13,575 nucleotides of DNA, taken from an uncultured Clostridia bacterium (lineage in GTDB: Bacteria; Bacillota; Clostridia; Christensenellales; Borkfalkiaceae). The DNA lies in contig CANRIY010000037.1 in assembly GCA_947630775.1 (NCBI GenBank), forward strand, positions 1 to 13,575, read 5' to 3'. Below are positions 5,788 through 13,329 of the stretch, piece by piece. A program made the translations under genes and the position numbers. Each line of letters starts with the position of its first letter. Positions within the stretch are counted from its first letter, which is position 1. The notes under the pieces were generated by a model that was not told the DNA's origin, searched no databases, and saw nothing but the letters and a program-made list of their open reading frames with translations.

Positions 5788-5953
5788 CCCAAGCCTTCCC
5801 CCTTCGGGGGGGAAGGTGGCGCGGCTGCCCTTGATCGACTGAGGGGTTTCTCGCTGCCCCTTTAGGGGAAGTGGCGAACAAAGTGAGCCAAAGGGGTTTG
5901 GAAACCCTATCCCCCGCTTCGCGGGTACTTCCCCTAAGAGGGGAAGCAAGAGG
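5788..5953 (+). repeat. Multi-hairpin palindromic repeat, copy D (two fused units)
   Basis: The first part (5788-5850) has CTTCCCCCTTCGGGGGGAAG, a partly decayed second stem around GCTGCCCTT, and GACTGAGGGGTTTC. The second part (5851-5953) has CCCCTTTAGGGG, a GGC...GCC stem around GAACAAAGTGA, GGGTTTGGAAACCC, CCCCGCTTCGCGGG and the family end TTCCCCTAAGAGGGGAAGCAAGAG. One unit appears to have landed in or joined another. No gene is visible across the gap 5741-6236. Confidence 0.75.
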
Positions 5954-5975
5954 AGCGATGGGGACGACCGCCCCC

Positions 5976-6080
5976 TGTCATTTCGAGCAAGGCGCCCACG
6001 GCGAGTAGCCGCGGGCGCCGCCGTCGAGAAATCTCGGCATTCAAATGCGGTAGAGATGTCTCGACAAGCTCGACATGACG
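5976..6080. repeat. Nested ~105-bp palindromic element
   Basis: Three inverted repeats are nested or adjacent. TGTCATTTCGAGC (5976-5988) pairs with GCTCGACATGACG (6068-6080). GTCGAGAAATCTC (6023-6035) pairs with GAGATGTCTCGAC (6053-6065), with one mismatch. GCGCCC...GGGCGC at 5992-6018 forms its own hairpin. It carries no ORF and resembles a non-autonomous miniature element. It lies between oppositely oriented copies of the GC-rich repeat. Confidence 0.75.
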
Positions 6081-6092
6081 TAATCAGAACGA

Positions 6093-6193
6093 CACCCCCT
6101 CAGTCACGCAAGGGCAGCGTGCCAGCTCCCCCTCAAGGGGGAGCCAAGGAACCCCATCAGTCGCCTGCGGCGGAGCCTCCCCCCAAGGGGGTA
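6093..6193 (-). repeat. Multi-hairpin palindromic repeats, copies E and F, inverted
   Basis: Two short copies lie in the opposite orientation to A-D. Copy E (6093-6148) read on the minus strand has GGCTCCCCC/GGGGGAGC, then stem CACGC/GCGTG around TGCCCTT, then GACTGAGGGGG. Copy F (6149-6193) has CCCCCTTGGGGGG, then CGCC-GCA-GGCG and GACTGATGGGG. Both lack the later hairpins of A and B. Confidence 0.75.
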
Positions 6194-6230
6194 GGCCTCG
6201 ATGTCCCGCGTCATCCTATCCCCGCCGCAT

Positions 6231-6265
6231 GCAAAGAGCGCCCGCCGACTGAGTCGGCGGGCGCT
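6231..6265 (-). terminator. Terminator hairpin at the end of the glycan-locus operon
   Basis: A 13-14 bp perfect stem (AGCGCCCGCCGAC/GTCGGCGGGCGCT, 6237-6265) begins about 21 bases after the stop of the gene at 6287. On the minus strand it is followed by CTTTGC, a weak T-run. It is much stronger than the hairpins between the genes and marks the probable operon end. Confidence 0.7.
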
Positions 6266-6286
6266 GCATTCGAAAATTTTCCTTTT

Positions 6287-8233
6287 TCAGTAGCCGTAGC
6301 GATAGTTGAGGCGTCCGATGGGGGCGCTGTCGCCCGTGCGATAGAAGTCGAGGTAAGGGTAATTTCCCGCCTCGTTGATCTGCACGTTGTCGGTCACCTT
6401 GAACTCGATGTCGTAATTCGCGCCGCCGAGCCCGAGATCGCTCAATTTTACCCGTACGACCATCACCTTGCCCGATACAAACACGTCGCCCATGCCCGTC
6501 TCCTGCAGTCCGCCCGCGGTGGCGTGGGAGACGGACGTCTTGCCGTTTTCCACCCTTCTGCCGATGACGTAGTCGTAGCCGAGATAGGTCTCTTTTGCGT
6601 TCCGTGTCTTGATCCAAAGGTTCATCCAGTTGGTGTCGCCCGCCTCATAGGGGGTGATGTCCTCCGCCGTCTCGACGCGGAAATAGAGATAATTTGCGTC
6701 CCGTGCGACCTGCACGGAGGCGATGTCGTTCCTGCCCGAAGTATCGGTGATCCTGTCCTTTCCCGCAAAATTCACGCAGTCGCGGTCGGCACAGTCGCCC
6801 GTGAAGTCGGCATACTTTGCGGCGACCGTATTCCAGAGCGGGTCGTCCTTCGTGATGTCGATCGTCGTCATCGGATAGATGTAGTGCTTCGCCTCTTTGT
6901 AGTTATTCTCACGGATGAGCTTCGTTGTGAGGAGATAGCCGTTATCGCCGAGGTTTTCGGAGGGCTCCAAGTCGCGTGAGAACTCCGCGTCGAAGGTGTC
7001 GACGGTGTAGTATACCCCATTTTGGTCGATGTACTTGGTCGCGACCCACTCGTTCCAGCCCGTGAGGAAGGTAAAGCGGGCGTCTTCCTTATTGTCGAGC
7101 ACCGTTTTCCACTGGCTCTGATAGTTGAGATCTTCCCGATAGCGGGCATGGTCGGTGAGATCGGCATCGAGGCTGTATCCCCTGCCCTGCGTACCGAGCG
7201 TGTCCGAAAAGCGGACGGTCACATGCTGTGCGACGGAGACGTTCACCCACCCGTTGTGGGAGGGCTGACGCTCGTCGACGCCGTTCGGCACAAACTCGAT
7301 CCACGGGATCCCGTTTGCCTCATACGGCTCGTTGGGCCATTGGCGGCAGCGGAATTCGAAGCGGTCGTAGATCGCCTTCTCCACGGGATCGTTGAGGTCA
7401 AGCCCGTAGTTTTCGGCATAGTAGTAGTTGCCGTACATCGTGATGATGGGCTTGCCGTCGGGCGCGAACCAAAGGGAGCTGTAAGTATCATCCTTATAAC
7501 AATAATTATAAATCGTTTTCAGCTCGCCGAGATACCCTCCGGGGGAAGCCGCAGCGTAGTACATGATCTTGGGGACCTTCCAGCCCGCCGCCTGATATTC
7601 GAGGAGAACTTTGAACAGGACGTCTGTCACCGCCTGATAGGTGTAGCCGTTGGTGGCGTCGAAGACGAGAAAATCGATCCCCGCAAGGCAGAACATCTCC
7701 ACCTGCTTGCGGATCACCCACTCGTCGGTGGAGTTGTAGTACCCCCACACGGGTTCGCCCCAAAAGTGCCATGTCTCGAGCGGGGAAGTTTCGTTATCGA
7801 CCTGAAAGGCGTCCAGATTTTTGCCGTCGTCCGTGATCTTGGTGATGTCGTAGATGCCGTTTTGCCGCGAGCCGTTGTTCTGCCCGAGCCAGAGGAAGTA
7901 GAAGAGCCCAACATAGCGGTCCTCATTCTCGATCCCGTCGGCGGTGAGGATGGTCCTGCCGTAGTCGTCCGTGCCCGTGATGTTGTACACGGCGTACTCC
8001 TGCGGGGAGAGGCCGCGCGTGTCCTTGACGCGGAGAGATTCGTCGTATCCCTTGAAGCCGCCCGTGGTCTCTCCTTCCCCGCCGTTGCCGCCCGTCCCGC
8101 CGTTGTCATCGGTGTTGCCGCCGTTCGTTTCGCCGTTGTCATCGGGAGCGGTACTTCTTTCGCCGCATGCGGCAAAGGAAAATACCATCATCGCCGCCAT
8201 GCCGAGCATGCCAATTTTTTTGAAAAGTTTCAT
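6287..8233 (-). CDS. Lipoprotein glycoside hydrolase-like protein (GH99/WbsX-like), paralog 1
   Basis: The 648-residue product has a lipoprotein signal with lipobox FAAC (Cys23), then a Gly/Asn/Asp-rich linker (about 24-58). Residues about 105-450 look like a TIM-barrel of the GH99/WbsX-like type: YVGLFYFLWLG (107-117), YYNSTDEWVIRKQVEMFCLAG with FLVFDATNG (165-196), KIMYYAA (222-228) and LTGWNEWVA (390-398), where Glu395 is a candidate catalytic acid. Residues about 455-648 form a separate beta-rich domain like CBM9/DOMON carbohydrate-binding folds. The role is probably to cut or bind a glycan outside the cell; substrate unknown. The start follows AAGGAGACCGC-ATG. It is the last gene of the unit and a close paralog of the gene at 8285. 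Assignment is by motif recall, so the exact family is uncertain. Confidence 0.8.
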   Translation of the reverse strand: MKLFKKIGMLGMAAMMVFSFAACGERSTAPDDNGETNGGNTDDNGGTGGNGGEGETTGGFKGYDESLRVKDTRGLSPQEYAVYNITGTDDYGRTILTADGIENEDRYVGLFYFLWLGQNNGSRQNGIYDITKITDDGKNLDAFQVDNETSPLETWHFWGEPVWGYYNSTDEWVIRKQVEMFCLAGIDFLVFDATNGYTYQAVTDVLFKVLLEYQAAGWKVPKIMYYAAASPGGYLGELKTIYNYCYKDDTYSSLWFAPDGKPIITMYGNYYYAENYGLDLNDPVEKAIYDRFEFRCRQWPNEPYEANGIPWIEFVPNGVDERQPSHNGWVNVSVAQHVTVRFSDTLGTQGRGYSLDADLTDHARYREDLNYQSQWKTVLDNKEDARFTFLTGWNEWVATKYIDQNGVYYTVDTFDAEFSRDLEPSENLGDNGYLLTTKLIRENNYKEAKHYIYPMTTIDITKDDPLWNTVAAKYADFTGDCADRDCVNFAGKDRITDTSGRNDIASVQVARDANYLYFRVETAEDITPYEAGDTNWMNLWIKTRNAKETYLGYDYVIGRRVENGKTSVSHATAGGLQETGMGDVFVSGKVMVVRVKLSDLGLGGANYDIEFKVTDNVQINEAGNYPYLDFYRTGDSAPIGRLNYRYGY

Positions 8234-8251
8234 GCGGTCTCCTTTTTGAAG

Positions 8252-8276
8252 AGCGCGCCCGCACCGCGGGCGCGCC
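8252..8276 (-). other. Intergenic hairpin between the two paralogs
   Basis: A 10-bp stem GCGCGCCCGC/GCGGGCGCGC (8253-8262 with 8266-8275) closes a 3-base loop. On the minus strand it is followed by TCTTCAAAAAGGAGACCGC and the ATG of the downstream paralog. There is no U-tract, so it more likely stabilises or marks processing of the mRNA than ends it. The same cassette stands in front of the upstream paralog. Confidence 0.7.
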
Positions 8277-8284
8277 TTCGGTTT

Positions 8285-10201
8285 TCAGTAGCCGTAGCGA
8301 TAGTTGAGGCGGCCGATGGGAGCGCTGTCCCCCGTGCGGTAGAAGTCGAGATAGGGATAATTTCCCTCCTCGTTGATCTGCACGTTGTCGGTCACCTTGA
8401 ACTCGATGTCGTAATTCGCGCCGCCGAGCCCGAGATCGCTCAGTTTGACCCGTACGACCATCACCTTGCCCGAGACAAACACGTCGCCCATGCCCGTCTC
8501 CTTGAGGCCGCCCGCGGTAGCGTGGGAGACGGACGTCTTGCCGTTTTCCACTCTTCTGCCGATGACGTAGTCATAGCCGAGATAGGTCTCTTTTGCATTC
8601 CGCGTCTTGATCCAAAGGTTCATCCAGTTGGTATCGCCCGCCTCATAGGGGGTGATGTCCTCCGCCGTCTCGACGCGGAAATAGAGATAGTTCCCGTCCC
8701 GTGCGACCTGCACGGAGGCGATGTCGTTCCTGCCCGAAGTATCGGTGAGGGTTAGGCGCTTGTTGGCGCGCACGTCGGTGCAGTTGCGGTCGGCGCAGTC
8801 GCCCGTGAAGTCGGCATATTTTGCGGCGACCGTGTTCCAAAGGGGGTCGTCCTTCGTGATATCGATCGTCGTCATGGGGTAGACGTAGTGCTTCGCTTCC
8901 TTGAAATTATTTTCGCGGATGAGCTTCGCCGTGAGCATGTAGCCGTTGTCGCCGAGGTTTTCGGAGGGCTCCAAGTCGCGTGAAAATTCGGGGATGAAGG
9001 TATCGACGACGAAATATTGGCTGCCGTCGAAATTCTTCTGCGCGACCCACTCGTTCCACCCCGTGATGAAGGTAAAGCGGGCCTGCTCCTTATTGTCGAG
9101 CACCGTTTTCCACTGGCTCTGATAGTTGAGATCTTCGCCGTAGCGGGTGTGATCGGAGAAGCCCGTATCGAGGTCGTAACCCCTGCCCTGCGTGCCGATC
9201 GTGTCCGAAAAGCGGATCGTCACATGCTGTGCGACGGAGACGTTCACCCACCCGTTGTGGGAAGGCTGGCGGTCGTAAAAGCTATCGGGCACGAATTCCA
9301 TCCACGGGATCCCGTCCTCTTCGAAAGTTTCGGTTGGCCATTGGCGGCAGCGGAACTCGAAACGGTCGTAGATCGCCTTCTCTTCGGGATCGTTGAGGTC
9401 GAGCCCGTAGTTCTCCGAATGATAGTACTTGTTGTACATCGTGATGATGGGTTTGCCGTCGGGCGCGAACCAAAGGGAGCTGTACGTGTCGTCTTTATAG
9501 CAATAGTTGTAGATGCTCTTCAGCTCGTTCATGTAGCCGCCTTCGGTGCCCGCGGCGTAGTACATGATTTTGGGGACCTTCCAGCCCGCCGCCTGATATT
9601 CGAGAAGGACTTTGAAGAGGACGTTTGTCACATTCTCGTAGATGAAGCCGTTGGTGGCGTCGAAGATGAGGAAGTCGACTCCCGCAAGGCAGAACATCTC
9701 CACCTGCTTGCGGATCACCCACTCGTCGGTGGAGTTGTAGTACCCCCACACGGGTTTGCCCCAGAAGTGCCCCGTTCCGTTCGCGGGCGAGGTGCGGTCG
9801 TCCACTTGGAAGGCGTCCAGATCGGTCCCGTTCTGCGTGATCTCCGACATATCGTAGATCCCGCCGCGGCACCATTGCTCCTGCCCGAGCCAGAGGAAGT
9901 AGAAGAGCCCTACATAGCGGTCTTCGTCTTCGATCCCGTCGGCGGTGAGGATGGTCCTGCCGTAGTCGTCCGTGCCCGTGATGTTGTACACAGTGTATTC
10001 CTCGGGGGAAAGGCCGCGCGTGTCCTCTACGCGGAGAGATTCGTCGTACCCCTTGAAGCCGTCCAAGGTCTCGCCGCCGTTGCCGCCGTTCGTTTCGCCG
10101 TTGTCATCGGATTTGTTGCCGCCCGTGCGATTGCATGCGGCGAAGGAGAATACCATCATCGCCGCCATGCCGAGCATGCCGATTTTTTTGAAAAGTTTCA
10201 T
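8285..10201 (-). CDS. Lipoprotein glycoside hydrolase-like protein (GH99/WbsX-like), paralog 2
   Basis: The 638-residue product has the same plan as its downstream neighbour and an identical 22-residue signal peptide with Cys23, a shorter polar linker, a GH99/WbsX-like barrel (YVGLFYFLWLG, STDEWVIRKQVEMFCLAG, FLIFDATNG, ITGWNEWVA) and a C-terminal carbohydrate-binding-like domain. The last ~149 residues differ from paralog 1 at only three positions. The barrels differ more, chiefly in loops: around PDSFYDRQPSHNG, and just after the NEW motif (QKNFDGSQYFVVDTFIPEF here). That suggests related but different ligands. The start follows AAAAGGAGACCGC-ATG; the gene begins 51 bases after the stop of the 1018-residue protein and belongs to the same operon. 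Function is inferred from fold-like motifs, not from a close characterised relative. Confidence 0.8.
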   Translation of the reverse strand: MKLFKKIGMLGMAAMMVFSFAACNRTGGNKSDDNGETNGGNGGETLDGFKGYDESLRVEDTRGLSPEEYTVYNITGTDDYGRTILTADGIEDEDRYVGLFYFLWLGQEQWCRGGIYDMSEITQNGTDLDAFQVDDRTSPANGTGHFWGKPVWGYYNSTDEWVIRKQVEMFCLAGVDFLIFDATNGFIYENVTNVLFKVLLEYQAAGWKVPKIMYYAAGTEGGYMNELKSIYNYCYKDDTYSSLWFAPDGKPIITMYNKYYHSENYGLDLNDPEEKAIYDRFEFRCRQWPTETFEEDGIPWMEFVPDSFYDRQPSHNGWVNVSVAQHVTIRFSDTIGTQGRGYDLDTGFSDHTRYGEDLNYQSQWKTVLDNKEQARFTFITGWNEWVAQKNFDGSQYFVVDTFIPEFSRDLEPSENLGDNGYMLTAKLIRENNFKEAKHYVYPMTTIDITKDDPLWNTVAAKYADFTGDCADRNCTDVRANKRLTLTDTSGRNDIASVQVARDGNYLYFRVETAEDITPYEAGDTNWMNLWIKTRNAKETYLGYDYVIGRRVENGKTSVSHATAGGLKETGMGDVFVSGKVMVVRVKLSDLGLGGANYDIEFKVTDNVQINEEGNYPYLDFYRTGDSAPIGRLNYRYGY

Positions 10202-10220
10202 GCGGTCTCCTTTTTTGAAG

Positions 10221-10245
10221 AGCGCGCCCGCGGTGCGGGCGCGCT
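10221..10245 (-). other. Intergenic hairpin before paralog 2
   Basis: An 11-bp stem AGCGCGCCCGC/GCGGGCGCGCT (10221-10231 with 10235-10245) with loop GGT lies 7 bases after the stop of the 1018-residue protein gene. It is followed on the minus strand by CTTCAAAAAAGGAGACCGC-ATG. It is nearly identical to the hairpin at 8252-8276, so it was copied with the gene. Confidence 0.7.
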
Positions 10246-10252
10246 CCCAATT

Positions 10253-13200
10253 TTACTCTCTACGCTTTCTCAGGCAGACGATGCAAACCGCGCCGATCAT
10301 CACAAGCGCCGCAAAGATGCCCGCGCCGATCGTGATCACGCTGCCGCATCCGCCGTCAGAATCTTCGCCGCCCGAACCGCCGTCGGGGTTATCGCCCGAG
10401 CCGCCCGAACCGCCGGGATTTCCGCCGGGCTGATCGCCCGAACCGCCGCCGGGGGTGTTGCCCGAGCCGCCGCCGGGGGTATTTCCCGAGCCGCCGTCCG
10501 CCGATACCGTGACTTCGATCGAGATCACGTAATAGCCTTTATCGCCATAGTCGACCGTGACGGTCTTTGTTCCGGCAGTCGTGCTGCTGAAGCCCTTGAT
10601 ATCGGCGTCGATGACATTGATATCCTCTTCGCCGCCGTCTTCATAACTGAAGTGCAGCACGAATCCTGCGGGATCGAATTTGTCGCCGATCTTATAGGTC
10701 GTCTTGGTGGGCATGGACTTGACCGTGATCGCGTCTTTTGCGACTTCGCCGCCGTCCTGTTTGAGGACGCGCATCCAGCCCATACCGTCGTCATTGTAGA
10801 GCATGATGTCTTCGTTGAGGATGGCATGAGGAACTTTCACGAATTTCGTGCCGGGTGCAGCGGGCCATTGGTCTGTGCCATCCGAGGAGGTGTACCAAGT
10901 GAATCCCTTGAGGAGCTTGACCGTCTCCACGACTTCGGATTCGCCTTCCACATAGTGGGTATTCGGATCGTTCGAGCCGTCGGTCGTACCGTCTGCCCAA
11001 GTGCTCCAGACGAGCTTGGTGCCCGAGAAAGTGAGGGTGAGTTCCTGCGCATAGAAGCCGACCCATGCGAGCCCATCATGGAGATAGTCTTTTGCGGGTT
11101 TGCCGTTGATCTCGATGTAATCGAGCACGTGATCCTCATCGCCCCAGAGCACGATCGCCTTGGTGTCGTTGGTGCTGACGCCCGCGATGCTGACGGGAAT
11201 GGTGAGGTTGGGGGACTGCTTCTTGGAGACAAATCCACCGCCGCTCTGCCAATCGACCGTGATGCCGCCCCAAGTGGAGGGAACGATCTTCACATTGAAC
11301 TTCGCTTCGAGGCCCTGATAGCTTACGGTGATCTCCTTGGAGTCTACGGGAGCGTAAGAATCCAGTTCGGGCGCGGAAAGGAGAGTCGCCGCGTTTTCGA
11401 GTTTTTCTCTGCGTTCGCCGTCTGCGCCGCCCGTATAGACGAGTTCGACTTCGATCCCCGTGAGGTCGACCTTCCAGTCGCCGACTTCATATTCGGTTTT
11501 GTCGGGGCCTTTGACGATCTCCATCCCCGTGAGCTCTTCGCCCGTGACGGTGATCCGGATGTCGTCGGTGCATTCCTGATAGGTGACGGTGACGGTTTTT
11601 TCGCCGCTGTCCTCGAAAGAGATTTCGCTGAGCATGCTGTTTGTTACGGGAATCGTCCTGTCGGCGGTGCCGTCCAAATAGTGCGCAGTGACGCTGATCT
11701 TGGATGTGTCGATCTTGTCGCCGATGGCGATGCTGCCGCCGGAGTAGGCCGCATCGATCGAGGAAGCCAACTTCTCCCAGTTCGTGGGACTGAACCACAT
11801 GGAGACGTCATGCTTCAAGACGGCGTTTTCGACAGGATAATACTTATCGTCTACGTTTTTGCTCTCCTGATCGTAAGCAAAGTTATCGCCTGCGGCAGTG
11901 ATCCATTGGAAGCCCGCCAGGAAGGTGACTTTCGTGAGGGAATTTTCATAGTTGATGCCACGGAACTCGAAGACATAGTGACCCGAATTATAGACCCCCA
12001 AATTGATCGTTTTGGGGCGTTCGGCGATCCAGTCCGCAAGCGTCTTTTCCGTGCCGTCTACCGTAACTTTGATGTATTGGCTCTGGCGCTGCGAGGTGAG
12101 GCTCTGGATGGACATGATGTTGACGTCCTGTTTGAATTCCTCAACGCCCGTAAAGGATACTTTGAATTGAAGCAAGTTGCTGCCGGGGACAAGGGTCTGG
12201 TCTTTGTCGTATTCGATCTCCATGCCCGTGGTAAGATCGGGGTCGCCGACGGTGACGGAGAAGTCCGCCTCCTGCGTGACGCCGAGCTCGGTATAGGAGA
12301 TCTTGCCCTCTGCGGTGCCCTTCGTCCACGTGTCAACGGTGACCTTATATTGGTCGGACGTGAGCGTCGTTTCGCTCTCGTCGCTGTACTTCGCCTTGAC
12401 CGTGATGCCCGAAAGGTCGGGCGATTCGTACTGATTTGCGGTGAGGTTTTCCGCGCCCGTCACTTCGAGCGCGCTGAGCGTCCTGCCTGCGGCCTCCACG
12501 GTGACGGTGACCTGCTGCGCTTCGAGATCCTGATACCTGACGGTCGCCTGCTTCTGCCCGGCGCCGTCCGGTTCGAACTCGACATCCAGCCATTCGCTCT
12601 TGATATCCACCTGCGAGCCGTCGAGCAAGGTCGCCTTCGCCTTGAGCTGGCTCACATCGAACTCGCCGCCGAGGGTCATTTTGGCGTCTTCCGCCGTCAC
12701 GGTGAATGCCTTCGCCCTGCGCAGCCAGCCCTTTTCATTTCCGTTCCAGAGAACGACGTCCTCTTCGAGCGTGGCGCCTTCGCAGGGAGTGCAGGTGCTC
12801 ATATCGGTGCCTGTGCCCCATGCTACCGTCGTGGTAGACATAAGCCAGGTGAAGCCTTTCTGAATGGTGAGCACTTTCAGACTCGTCAGCGGATTGGGGC
12901 TCTTATTGGAGCAGAAGCCGAGCGTATAGTTCCCGAATGCGCCGCCGAGCGCCCACCAGTCGAAGGAGCCCGTCATCGTCGAGATGGCTACCCCGTCGAA
13001 CAGCACATGATCGCTGATGTTGCTCTTGACGACGGGGTTGCTCATGTCCGAAATGAAAATCGTGTTCGGTGCGGGCGCATTGGTGAACGTAAAGTCGATG
13101 CGCATCTGCGATTCGGCACCGTCCCAGTGCGTTCCTACGCCTTTCTGTTCATGGGGGGCTTCATACTTGACCGCCATTCCCTTTGAATTATCGGCGTTCG

Positions 13201-13309
13201 CGATCAAACTGTTGTTCCCGTTCAGGATCATGCCCGTTGCGACCGCTACGGACGTGAGCAACCCTGCGGAGAGCAACAGGATCCCGATGCGTTTTGTTTT
13301 TGCCTTCAT
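10253..13309 (-). CDS. Large surface protein: triplicated unknown beta-module plus bacterial Ig-like domains, C-terminal anchor
   Basis: This 1018-residue secreted protein matches no family I can name over its full length. Residues 1-39 form a signal peptide (cleavage near ANA-D). Three copies of a module of about 150 residues follow (about 45-198, 360-515, 680-848). Each ends with the pattern KGFTW or AGFQW, a gap, then A-x-L-x-x-D-(V/I)-x-(L/M)-(W/Y) and a Trp-Arg or Trp-Glu. The first two modules are each followed by two Ig-like (Big_3-type) domains, the third by one (about 855-936); typical strands read KTVTVTYQ and EITVSYQGLEA. A Gly/Ser/Asn/Pro linker (938-986) leads to GGCGS, a membrane helix (989-1013) and RKRRE. 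The start follows GGAGGAAAATTT-ATG, 20 bases after the permease stop. The likely role is a cell-surface glycan-binding or adhesion protein; inferred. Confidence 0.85.
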   Translation of the reverse strand: MKAKTKRIGILLLSAGLLTSVAVATGMILNGNNSLIANADNSKGMAVKYEAPHEQKGVGTHWDGAESQMRIDFTFTNAPAPNTIFISDMSNPVVKSNISDHVLFDGVAISTMTGSFDWWALGGAFGNYTLGFCSNKSPNPLTSLKVLTIQKGFTWLMSTTTVAWGTGTDMSTCTPCEGATLEEDVVLWNGNEKGWLRRAKAFTVTAEDAKMTLGGEFDVSQLKAKATLLDGSQVDIKSEWLDVEFEPDGAGQKQATVRYQDLEAQQVTVTVEAAGRTLSALEVTGAENLTANQYESPDLSGITVKAKYSDESETTLTSDQYKVTVDTWTKGTAEGKISYTELGVTQEADFSVTVGDPDLTTGMEIEYDKDQTLVPGSNLLQFKVSFTGVEEFKQDVNIMSIQSLTSQRQSQYIKVTVDGTEKTLADWIAERPKTINLGVYNSGHYVFEFRGINYENSLTKVTFLAGFQWITAAGDNFAYDQESKNVDDKYYPVENAVLKHDVSMWFSPTNWEKLASSIDAAYSGGSIAIGDKIDTSKISVTAHYLDGTADRTIPVTNSMLSEISFEDSGEKTVTVTYQECTDDIRITVTGEELTGMEIVKGPDKTEYEVGDWKVDLTGIEVELVYTGGADGERREKLENAATLLSAPELDSYAPVDSKEITVSYQGLEAKFNVKIVPSTWGGITVDWQSGGGFVSKKQSPNLTIPVSIAGVSTNDTKAIVLWGDEDHVLDYIEINGKPAKDYLHDGLAWVGFYAQELTLTFSGTKLVWSTWADGTTDGSNDPNTHYVEGESEVVETVKLLKGFTWYTSSDGTDQWPAAPGTKFVKVPHAILNEDIMLYNDDGMGWMRVLKQDGGEVAKDAITVKSMPTKTTYKIGDKFDPAGFVLHFSYEDGGEEDINVIDADIKGFSSTTAGTKTVTVDYGDKGYYVISIEVTVSADGGSGNTPGGGSGNTPGGGSGDQPGGNPGGSGGSGDNPDGGSGGEDSDGGCGSVITIGAGIFAALVMIGAVCIVCLRKRRE
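10443..10490 (-). repeat. Two 24-bp tandem repeats in the Gly-rich linker
   Basis: Units 10443-10466 and 10467-10490 (CCGCCGCCGGGGGTGTTGCC at the left of each, with small changes) are about 22/24 identical and encode the GGGSGNTP repeats of the wall- or membrane-spanning linker. Further diverged units continue to about 10380. Confidence 0.8.
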
Positions 13310-13329
13310 AAATTTTCCTCCATAAATTT

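Noticed and set aside
5684..5881. 66-residue N-terminal extension of MetK
   Set aside because: It translates through the promoter and a palindromic repeat. The conserved MKRFFTSES start with its RBS is at 5683.
7022..8755. 577-codon plus-strand frame across both paralogs
   Set aside because: It is a shadow of the paralogs. Its internal repeat merely mirrors their shared sequence and it crosses the intergenic hairpin.
9017..13186. 1389-codon open frame on the plus strand, antisense to the surface protein and a paralog
   Set aside because: It runs antisense through two genes with clear signal peptides and motifs. The peptide is rich in Val/Asp/Arg/His with no domain pattern, as expected from the reverse of GC-biased codons, and it has no RBS or promoter.
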